A DNA stretch of 64,000 bases, taken from contig NC_049979.1 in the NCBI RefSeq assembly GCF_000003815.2, positions 26,140,642 to 26,204,641 of the forward strand, in the 5' to 3' direction. The first letter of the stretch is position 1, and the number at the start of each line of letters is the position of its first letter. The translations under genes were made by a program, and so were the position numbers. This document shows positions 26,601 through 38,600 of this stretch, one piece after another. Source of the DNA: Branchiostoma floridae. Lineage: Eukaryota; Chordata; Leptocardii; Amphioxiformes; Branchiostomatidae. The notes beneath the pieces were generated by a model. The model was not told the DNA's origin, did not search any database, and saw only the letters and a list, made by a program, of their open reading frames with translations.

Positions 26601-29600
26601 TGTACATAAAGGGTGTTGGGGTTTTCAGAGATACAACATTACTCCATTGTTTTTAGATTACTAGTGTTGCTTATTTCTCAGGTTGACGTCTCTTCATCCT
26701 CATACTTGGATTGTTCTCGATATAATGATAAACGCACAGAGCTGTTCACATTACTTTCCGCTTGCTCTAAAAGGTTTGCTACTCTCTGTTCGATAGATAA
26801 ACTTAACTACATTCTGGGAGGAGATAATCCTCACTGTGTACAAGTAGGCAAATATATCCACTGTTGCGCCCCGAACCGTGCCTGCCCCATTCAGTGCCCA
26901 TTCAGGCACGGAACGTGGCACTGCCCGACTGCCCCGGTCTGTGCCCAGAAGCGATGTCAATCACTATGACTGACGGGGTAGTGATAACTAACTATCTTGT
27001 CCTTTTTGATTCCCACTATTTGATTTTCATCCATAAAACTGTGCATCGAAGACACAGAATTTAGCACGTCTATGTGAGTGCATCCCATTTATTTTACATT
27101 TAAATATACCACATATAAACATGACAACGTCCAGCTGCACCTTGATCAAGTCTCCAAGCCTTAATGATTCAGTTCGTTGTGTCAGACCTCAGTGCACAAT
27201 TATCTGAGGCACAGTTTGTGCCCCGAACCTTGCTTTGCCCGAAACCGTGCTTAGGCACGGTTTGGGGCAAAGCACGGTTCGGGGCACAAACCCTGCATTG
27301 TATAATCGTAGAACCAATAGTGTAAATGACATGCTAGACCCTTTATGTTGATGTATCCATACCTATAGATATCCATATATATATGTGTTTAGTTGTACTG
27401 TAAGTAGTTGTAGACCTTACGAAAGTCGCTGTACTTTTGTCGTGTCAATAAAGATTGTTGTATTTGACCTTTGTTGGTTACAATTTCAGGTGGGCCCCAA
27501 AACAACAGTAAATCGCACTCAGTGCCTTACTACTCACCTGACATCGTTCGGTTCTGACTTCATGGTGCCGCCCAACTCTATCGACTTCAGCACGGTGTTT
27601 GCAAAATTTGCCAACCTGAGTGACAACGCAGCCGTGTTCTCCACTGTTATTGTCATGTTTGGCATCTACTTCATCATCGTCTTCTTCCTTTTTAAGGCAG
27701 ACAAACGAGACAGAATCAAGGTGCGAAGTTGATTTAAACCTTATGTAAATTATCTTGTACAACAACTTTCATAAGGTCTTCGACCTTCTCTTCCAAAGGA
27801 GTAACATGAATATATCAACATATTGAGTTTAACTCATCGTTTACACCTACTTATACTTAGGTGCATACTGTAAATTATTTGACATGTTGACCTACTTGTA
27901 CACAGTAAGGATTATACGATCCTAAAAAATAATGAAATCTAATTTTTAAATGGGATAGATTGAACAAGCAGCACAAAAAGTTAACAACTTTGAGTGTTTA
28001 TTCCAGTATGTTTTAGGAACACTCTACAAGCTTCTAGGAATACAATCAAACATGACATATCATCAAAGCTGTTGTAATTATATGTGAAAAACTCTATATT
28101 TTCATATCATTTTAGTGGGGAGTTCTGCCCATCGCAGATAACGATAAATCGGACGAGAAGTTCTACCTGCTGACCGTGTACACAGGGATGAAGGCCGGTT
28201 CTGGAACCTCGTCCAAAGCCGGCATCATCCTCCATGGAGCTGATGGAGACACCGGACCCAGACCGCTGGCCGCATCCAAGAACCAGGTTTATGCGAAACA
28301 TATACAGCACGAAAATTAGTATTTACCAGTGATGACATATACCGGGTAAACTCGGTTGCTTGTAGGGGATACACGATGCCAGTTTAGATTTACTGGATGT
28401 ATTTCTTCTTGAAAAGCCCACATGTCTGTGAATTGAGTCCTCCATATCTAACCCCAGGTATTATCTAAGCTATTACGAGGTTGTGTCCAAGTAAGTCAGT
28501 CAGGTATATCTGAACATGGTTGCCCTTACAAAGAGAGATAAGTCCGATAAATGCTGCTTCAAGCATATCAAATGTTAAAAGCGTTGCCAAACATTAATTG
28601 CTATCATGGTAAAAATCTCGCCTTTCATGTAGTGATGATTCAACTCACATTTAACATATGTACATCATTTTTTGTAAACGGAGATTAAATATTAATGATT
28701 TGTAGAACAACTTTGTGTTCTTACAAATTAACGTAATGTGTAGCTATAGGCTGTAAACGTTAACAAATATTCTTAAGTCTTTCGGCACAAAATTAATTGC
28801 TAACGTTGAGATAAGAAAGTAGCGCGTAGACACTTAGAATAATTGGACTTATGTTCTAAAAGGCTGTATTTTCACTTAAAGGTTTTCAAGCGCGGTAGTA
28901 TCTCCAGCTTTCTGCTTTCCACAAGTGCGGAGCTCGGTGGCTTGACTCATCTTCACGTGTGGCACGATAATTCCGGGGCTGGTGGTGACTCCAGCTGGTT
29001 CCTTGATAAAATAGTTGTTGGAGACCTCCAAAGTGATAAACGGCAAGTACTAAGTACTTCCATCTGATCATGATAAATCAAAGAATACATTCACGATTCA
29101 TGTGACGTCATTTGGCATATTTGTATATAAGTACCAGGACATCCTTTTTAGATGTACGGTGTATTCTAATACTCTAAAATAACCATAATGGAAATTGACT
29201 GGGTTTGCATCCATTGCAGGGTGTGCTCAAACACCTCAAATGACCCCAAAATACCTCCAAGGACTTGCAGTATACATTGCGCAAGGACGTTATGCGACAC
29301 ACTAGATAAACAGTCTATACAGTTATGAATGACAGTCTCCCTAAGGGAACGGCAATGGTCGTCCTCAGCTACTTCAGGGGTTTAGTTTACAAGGAAGAAT
29401 GATTGGTAAATACTTAAAACTTTCTGCATAGTTTTCCTTCATAATTGCATAGACAATGGCTGTCACATATACACTGCATATTAAACCCATTTGAGGTCCT
29501 TTGATGTTCTTTGTGGTGTTAAGGCATACCGTTCATTGTGTCCTCTTAATGACATTATGTCGTGTGATTTTAGATACGTGTTCGTCTGCCAACGTTGGCT

Positions 29601-32600
29601 GGCAGTAGAGATGGACGATGGGAGAGTGGACCGGTTCCTGAGCGCAGCCGGACGCGATGAACTCACCAACTTCAGCTCGATTTTTCAAGAAAGAACTCGT
29701 CATGACATGAGGTGTGTAGTGGGTACTATTTTTAAATATCTGCAATAACCTCTTTTACACTTACGACTACGCATTTACAGCAAAAAGAATTGTGGGTGAT
29801 ATATCAAAGGTGAGGACACCTGTCTCGACCGTTGCCTCTATTTGCATAACAAATGTCCAGACGTATCTTGTCCTGTCTCAGGGACCTTTACAATTTGATA
29901 CATTACCAACAATTCTTGTCACTACACACGCGTACTCAGAATTGCGAAAAAGCTTATACGTTTTGACGTTTCATACGTAATCCTGGTATAGTTCATGAAA
30001 ATGGTCACTTACCATCCCGAGTACGCATGCGTAAGTTCAAAGATAAATGTCATTGACCTTTAGACGATTAGAACATCCGTAAAGCCTCCATACAAATTGC
30101 ACCAGTAGAGATTCTCTGTCGGATTTCAAGTCGTAGAACTAATTGTCAATTCTGACAGGTCTTACAATCTCTAAAATAACATATAATGTAACTGATGCTG
30201 ACATTTTTCCTATCTCATATGTACTGCAGGCACAATGGGGAAAACTACATTCGTAAATCTCATCAATTGACGCTGCCGCAGATAACCACACAAGCAATTC
30301 AAGAACATGACGTGTACACTAGGTCATTCTAACCAACACCTTTTATCTCTAACAGCGATGGTCACCTGTGGTTCTCGGTAGCCTCCCGTCCCACCCGGAG
30401 TCACTTCACCCGTGTCCAGCGGGCCTCCTGCTGCCTGTCTCTGGTCTTCCTCACCATGATCACCAACGCCATGTTCTATCGGACAGACGACAGCCTCAGA
30501 CAACAAGTGCGTATTCACCTACTGTCCATTTCATTAACAAGTTCAGGTGGTAATACCCTTTTCCACTAGGACGGCGCTCTTGCCGCGCACTCTCTGCGAC
30601 CTACAATTTGACAGATCGCTCAACGAATTCTATAAAAAAGAAACGAATCTTGCTGCACTTTGTGTGTTTTGTAGTCTTCTCAGTCACACTTGTACGTTTG
30701 GTATGATATACCCAGTGTGAAGCTGATGGTTACACGTATCCTATTTAGGTCGCAGTTAGAGTGCAGCGCGATCGACGTCTAGTGGAAAAGGGGCTTAACC
30801 GCTATGTCAGTGTCCTTGATTTGCATGATCATGTAGACATTTTAAACCGTAAACTCACGACAGCTACAGACACGAGATCTTATTAACACGTGATCTTACG
30901 GCTACAGTTCAGAAATTGGTCAAACGTGCCAGGAGGTTTATAACGCCCTCTCCCCTGTTTAGTGATGGCTGGAATGCTGCAAATTGTTATAGAATGTTCT
31001 AACGGTGTAAGTTTTTTTCGAATGGTTTTAAATAAAAATATATTACACAGTTACTTCCACAATGTTTCCAACATATATAAATAAGTTTCAACATTCTTTA
31101 ATTTGTAATTCTTTTTACATCTTAGAACTATTGTAACTTCAAACTTCAAATACTATTTGTGACTATAAATTGTAATTGACGCTACAGCCTGTTGAATATC
31201 TTATAATGTTGCCTCTCCCCACAGGTGTACCATTTGGGCCCTTTTGTCTTCACCCCATCGCAGTTGTGGATCAGTGTTGTCAGCACACTTATCGTATTTC
31301 CAGTCAACTTTGTCATTGTGTACGTCTTTACAAAGTCACGGCCTAACCCCTGGAAGACCAAGCAGTCATCAACCGGGCTTTTCTATAAGCTCCCATCCAG
31401 TGCGTCGAAGGTGAGTTAAAGGAGTACTCAACTCCAGAGGGGGGTGTCATTTCCTATCAGATTATGAATCAATGAATGCATAATTAGCCGACCTTTCGCG
31501 GAAATCAACTTGGTTAATAGAATTTTCATCAATCAGTGACTACATTTTGAAAGGTAAACTACGTACCTCCAAATTTTAAATGGCTACCAGTTCACCTTGA
31601 TCACGGAGTGACCCAGTTCTCGCGAGAGTTTCGAGAACTGGGTCGAGACTTGCGTGGACTAGGTGTCAACTTGGACTAGAAATCAACTTGTGTTGAATTG
31701 CGCAACGTATATTTTGTCATACAATACGATACTCAATAGCCCCATGCAAACCCCACCAATGCATTTCCTATGCACTCCCTAGTCTTCCGTTGTGAATATT
31801 TTTGGCACAAATTAGGGGAGATCTAGATACCTATACAAAGAAGGCTAATTTGCGATAACATATACTCATAGCAAGGCAAGTCTGTTTTTCTTATTGGCCT
31901 TGATATTATCTTTGTAACATGAATTTTGTCAGGACTTGACAGGTACATTATATCTAGCCTATAGGATGAGATTGCTTGATTCAATTGGTGGGCTAATTTA
32001 CTTTCGTTAGTTATGTTATTATGCGTATTTACTGTTAAGTAGCATGCATTTCTATTTCTTAAAATTATCATGAATTGGTAGATAACACCCTTTTTCTTTT
32101 AAAACTATTAGTGTATCTAATTATTCTACATGCTGTACATTTAACGAAGCTCAGAACCAATACCAATTCTATTTTGATGGTCCGTGTTACTGAATAACAA
32201 CTATATAGCATTAGATTGCAATGATGAACTTTAGAAGAGACTACCTGTTCTGTACTAAAAAAAGGAAGGAGCATAATGCATTTTTGGCTATTGTCTTATT
32301 TGTTGCAACGTTTTCAAATATCAGGATTTAAAACGTTGAAACAATTAAGCAACTATCAAAATGCAATCCAATCTCCGTGAAATAAAAAAAAAATTGAGAT
32401 GATTTTTAATAAGTTCTTTCCACCACACTGTTTTTTAAGATGCCCCGGGATCCAGTAAAACAGCAAAATGATAAGAGAAAGAAACAGTCCGGCCTGCCGC
32501 ACTGGTGTGTGTACATAGGCTGGGTTCTGGTCTTCCTGTCTGCAACAGGATCGGCCTTCTTCGTCATCCTCTACAGCATGGAATGGGGAGCGGAGAAGTC

Positions 32601-35600
32601 TGGAGAGTGGCTGACTTCAATTCTTCTCTCCATCTTCCAGTCTGTTCTCATTGTTCAACCACTCAAGGTATTTCTTGACATGCTTGTGACATATTTAGTT
32701 TGCTACTTATAAACTGTAAAGCCATATCTCAGAGTCTAGCTGAAGCGAAAACTGTGAAAAAGATTTTCGCAAATGCTTGAGTAATAGAAATGGATTATCA
32801 CAAAGTGATTACCACACACACACACCATCGTCCTACGAACGGTCTTCAACCGGCGCTAGCTTGTTTCCCCAACAGGCAGTTAGCTAGTGCCGTTGAGGGC
32901 CGGGCGTATGAGGATGACACACACACGTTGTATTTGTTTCAACGTTTTCAGTCACACAAAATTACTCACACAAACACACCCATATATATATATATATGTA
33001 CGTTTATATCATTATGTATAAAAGGAAGACATTCGAAAATCAGTACAAATACCAAATTCTCAAAGGGCACAATTTGAATTTCTGTCTTGATGACTGTTTA
33101 ACTATGTTTTGATCATTTCCCCAGGTTCTCCTGCTTGGTCTCTTGATTGCTTTCATGTTCAAAAAGCTCGGCAAGACAGAAATGATGGACGCTGGTGCCC
33201 TGAATGACGATGAAGAGTTTCTGCCAAAACCAATGGACGCCAGTAAGTTTTCTTTCCATTCTATATAGCATTTGTACTTCCAGCTTGTAACGCAAACAGT
33301 TTTTTCTTGCCTACACTGTAATTATTGTTCAACTGCCGTTGGACCAAGTTACAAGTAGTTGTGAGTTCAAATCCCAGCTGTTCATATCCATCCAAAGGAC
33401 GGATGTAATTAAATCGTAGCCCACTGTTCATTGCACATGTACTTTTCGACAAGAGATTGAACCTGTAAATAATACACATAGCGTCCATTTGTCGTGACAT
33501 GGCCAGTTCAGTTTTGCTAACCTAGTCGAGGTCATCTTCAACAAGGTTACGCGATCTATCTGCTCAGACCGAAGGGTTACTTGTATCAAGGCTAAATAAA
33601 GGTTTGAAAAAGTGAAGCGATCACCAACAAACTTTCGACCAGTCCTCTGGTTGGTTTGAACCGAACCTTTGATCACTTGACGTAGGGACTGTCGACCAAC
33701 CCTCACGGGGGCCGATACCGACTTCCAGGCACCTTTGACCCTTTGCTGACGTCACACTTCCGCTCAGGTCAAGTGACGTAGGCGTCGAGTCATATCAATT
33801 TGAGAAGGGCCAGAGGCCTGGTTGATGTAGCGTTTTACTTTTACAATGTTAAATGCTATCACAGATAGCATTGAAGTTTCACACGGATGGTTCAAGATCA
33901 ATAAATTTCACTTCACGATCATTCTCGTCCTACCCAGAGGAAGTGCGGCCTCCCGCTAAGCCCGTGTCGTGCCGCGCCAGTGACGACAGGCAGCTTGCTG
34001 CAGCTCGCGCTCTGCGCCTGAAGGAAGCCCGGATGCGCACAATCCTGTGGGACGTCTTCAAGCACTTTCTCGTCGTGGCGGTTGTGTTCTACCTGGCCTT
34101 CAGCAGCTCGGCTACCGTAGGGCATCACATGCACAAGTCGCTAAAACAGAGGTTTCCAACCTTTAAAAAGGTATACATGGGTCAAAATTAGTTTGTTAGT
34201 TGTATGAGTCTTTTGTGAACTTTGTATACATTTCAGTCAGTCAGTCGAGGACATCGTCAGATGCCAACACGGGAAGCATGCTGGACCCCCCTTCTCCACT
34301 CCTCCCTATCCTTCATCAGTGAACGTAGTTCAGTTGTGCTGCTCAGTCTGTCGAGCCCGGAATCTCGCTTGTGTGTGTCTATAAAGGTGGTTTTCTGCCT
34401 GCCAGGTTTTCTTTTACCCTGGACCGGTTCCCATAAGATCAGCTCACTTGTCACTAGTTCTGGGTGTCGCACATTTGCACAGATAAGCGTACTCGCTGTT
34501 GTCTTTGCCTCCTTCCTCATCAAGAATGATTACTAATAAAAGAAGCGTTACGCGAATGACAAGGAATTTCAGAGAAGATACGAAACGGATGGCCATTCCT
34601 ATATTGACCTTTACACGTAATATCATATCATATCATATAATACCATATCATATCATATCATATCATACCATATCATATCATATCATATCATATCATGTCA
34701 TGTCATGTCATGTCATGACATGTCATATCATATAATATCATATAATATCATAGCATATATCATATATCATATCACATCATATGTCACATCATATATCATA
34801 TCATATATCATATATTATATCATATATCATATCATATCAACTTTAATCGATCCCCCTCTCATCCTGGTTCATCACTGGGGTTTACTGTCTTATCCATACA
34901 TTCTCCATGATCCACCTTATACGCCTGTTATCTTGTCTGTCTGAGGAAGCAGAAGAGAGAAGCGTACACAGGAAAGAGACATTACTGGATGTGGAAAAAA
35001 CATCAATATTCTATATACTACAACCTGATAACATTATTTTGGGAAATTAGGTTGATAGCGTCGACAAACTGTGGTCCTGGTCCAACACCGAGCTGCTGGG
35101 GGTCCTGTTTACCCAGAACGGTAGCAAGCTCTTGGACGACCAGTCCTACCGAGTTGGAGCAGCCGCATTCAAGCAATTCCGAAGCCGACCAGGTATAACT
35201 TTGTTTGAATGAATGGATGAATTTTTTTTTATTTACGTGTCTTGCGATGGAAACAAATAGTTTCCGGCGCAAATTTCACGAGCTGTTAAAATTCATTAGC
35301 TAAATGAAAAGAGCAGCAATGTGATATATCGACAACATGCCAAAATGGCATATTAGCATAATAGATTATCTTAGTACTCCAATTCAAGAAATTTCACTCA
35401 CTGGAATTTTCGATTATCTGTCTCGGTCACAGCAATATCAGACCCCAGGGCTGTAGACATATGCTTATATCGCACGTGAGGCCGGAACCCGGTCAAAGTT
35501 CGTCGGAAGTTGGTACCGTTCTCCCGTGACTGCGGTTATTGAGTTGGAGAATAGTTGATTTTTTTCGGAATTGTGAATTATATTAGAATGACAAACGTCA

Positions 35601-38600
35601 ATGGATTATATGTCTACTAGAGTCTACTAAGATTTAAATAAAATTATAATTCATTATTCAAAATTCATCAATAAATGACATGTACATTTACTATTTTCCT
35701 ATCATTATCTCAGGTGACTGCAGGACGAACATCACTACATTTCCCAGGTGCAAGTTGGACTACACGATGACACAGCATGAGGAGGGGGACTTTGCTGTTG
35801 GATGGCGACCCCTGCCGGAAGCAGTTGTCAATGCAACAAGAAGCCTAGGAGATTGTTCAAATAACACGGCCTGGACTTTTACAGAAGGGAAGTCGCTTCC
35901 CTACTCTGGACAGGTGAAGACTTACGTCGATGGGGCTTATATGTTTGAGATCGGCAACGATCCTGAACAAGCCGCCTTAGTCATGGAACGTCTACAGGAG
36001 CGCGGCTGGCTAGATGGCTTCACTGAAGCAGTTGTGGTCGAAATAAATGCCTACAATGCCAACGCCGATCTTTTTGCCGTGATAACGTTGTTGGTGGAGT
36101 TTGTAGCCGGGCGAGGGACTACACCAACTCGGAACATCCACATCTTTAAGCTGTCATCCTACGTTGGAACCTCTGGACAGCTGATGATAGGATTCCAGGT
36201 AGGAATTGTTTTTTTCGTAATTAGGCCATGTTAATGGGATTTTATGGATTACATCTTCCTGGAACCCTGAAACTGCACCAAAACTAAAGTTGCCAGATTC
36301 ATCAGTCACGTGTGAATGCAGGTATGTACCTTACCTTTAAAACAGTCATTGTTTGAGGAAAATATTGAGTAACTGTATTCCTATGTGACTGATGAACCTC
36401 TTCAACGAAAGATATCACATCCTACACTTTTACATACGAAGGATATTGGCACTGCCTATGAAGAGTTGGCTTCGGGCGTGGCGTAACTGGTAGAGCGTTC
36501 GGCTCGGAATCTAGAGGTTCAGAGTTCGATCCCCGCCATGCCCCCGACGTTGTGCCCTTGGGAAAGGCACTTTACACGACTTTCCTCACTTCACCCAGGT
36601 GTAAAAATGGGTACCTTCTGTCTGTACCGTGTATTTGGCACTGTTGATATAAGTTACAAAACTTGAGTGCAGTGCCACATTGTCCTTGTCTGTCCAAAAG
36701 CCAAGAAGTGATCACGCAAATACAGTGATATCAAATGTTTGGGGATGGATTGAGCACACTTGTCTCTTTCATGTTGCTTCGAAGTGTAAAGTTATGGTAA
36801 GGTATTCCCAGAGCTATTTTAAGACCAAAGCAAAGGAGTAGTTATGTGGAGTGATGAAAGTCGTGTAAAGTGCTTTTTCCAAAGGGGATGGGGCACAATA
36901 TAAGGTTGGTTAGGGTTGGTTTGGTCTTGAGCAGGCCTAGGGGGAGGGGGCAAATGATCTACTGAAGTCAAACCTTGTCTCGTACTCTCTCGTGAGATCG
37001 AGACAAGATCACTCTCCGAGGTATGTACCTAACCTTTAGAAACAGTCATTGCCTTCATTATGAAATCTAAGCAATCAAGAAAGTTGAACCAAAGTGAGTA
37101 TATAATCGAATCAAAATGGCATTTGGCTTAGAAATTGTCAATGTTCTTACTTTGTCTTTGATATAAAGAAAATGTACACGATCTTCCCTTTTTCGTAAGG
37201 TTTAGGTAAAGGTCAGCTAAGTGCTGACACTGTATTCTGTGAATTTAAATGCTAAGTGTACATTTGTAAAGAAGATTTGAGTTAAGATAACAAAAATATA
37301 ACAGCCTTCCGTAACTTTTCTGGTTGCTGTATTTACAGATCGCCTTTGTTGTTTTGTTTGCCTTGTCGCTGTTCCGAGAGGGGAAGAAAATGTTCCACCA
37401 GAAGAGGACGTACTTCTGTAAACCCTGGAACTGTCTGGAATTTCTGCGGCTTCTCATCTGTGTTGTAGCCATTGTCCTTTTTTCTGTGAAGGAGGGGCTG
37501 CGTAGCAGTTACGTCAGTCAGCTAAAGGCTCTTAAAGGTACGACTAGAGTTGGAACGTCTGGCGTAACTTTAAAGTATTTAGCCTACAAGCTAGGGGTTT
37601 GGGGCTCAATTGTAATGTATGGCATTATTTGGGCCGACTACTCTCTCTTCGAAACCAGGGCTGAATTGCGAGGAGCTTACAATAGGCGGGGCTAAGTCGC
37701 AAGGATCTGGAATAACAGCCTGTATACAGGGCCTAATGACCTCAATACGATAGCAAATGACTGTAGTTTTTAAACCATTTACACCGGGAAGGTCCCCTAC
37801 TCTTGTCAATAAGTGTGGCGGGTTCTTTAACGTGTGTAGGGTGTGGCTCTTCCCAAACACGGGACCTCCATTTAACGTCCTATCCTAGGTATGGCCCTAA
37901 CCGAAGCTATGTACTCATTTTCACCTGAGTGAAGTGTAAAGTACCTTTCCCAAGGGTACAAGATCGGTGACGTGGCATGATTTGAACCTCGGGCCTCTAG
38001 GTCCTTAGCCAAATTCGCTGCCGATTACGCCATGCGATGACGCTACATTGCCCCCCCCCCGAAACGCACTTCAAATTACTTTCGTCACCCCACTTAATTT
38101 AGGTGTGAATATGGGCACCTGAATTCGGTTGGGGAAGTAAAAGTTGTGATATCTTTCAGATTGATGTTTCAATTATTACTGACACACATTGTAACATTCT
38201 ACATGAAATTGATTTCTCAAGTGTGTAACACATGTCTTGTGTTGCCAGGCGGTTACCTCAGTTTCCGCATCATCGCTGCCTTCTCCGACGTCTTTGCTTC
38301 CGTATTGGCAATTCTGGTCTTCGTCATGACGTTACAATTCCTGCAGTTACTGAGCTTCAACCGGTCCATCGGTGTCCTTTTCCACACTCTTCGGAAGGCA
38401 ACCAGCAAGATCGCAGCCTTCATGTCCATGCTTTGTGTTGTATTTATAGGTGGGTATCTATTGGATAAAGTCATCATTTCTGGTCAACGATAGCATTGTC
38501 TTATATATGCTAGTCTTTTGATACAAGTTATGCTTTTTTGTGAAAATTCTCATTACCTTCGGCAGCGTTCGGAAGTGTTCGTTTTTTTGTCTGTGTGCAT

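Noticed and set aside
26613-26969. ORF with a Cys-rich end as a separate gene
   Set aside because: It lies in intron 15, its end is made of the GTGCCCC hairpin-type repeat, and no splice support is seen.
32440-32442. ATG at the start of exon 22 as a gene start
   Set aside because: It follows a good acceptor, and phase and homology show it is internal to the polycystin protein.
34499-34944. ORFs in the ATCAT satellite
   Set aside because: Low-complexity Ile/Ser/Tyr/His translation of a microsatellite.
36472-36545. Functional tRNA gene
   Set aside because: A and B boxes are present but the stems are imperfect and a SINE body follows.
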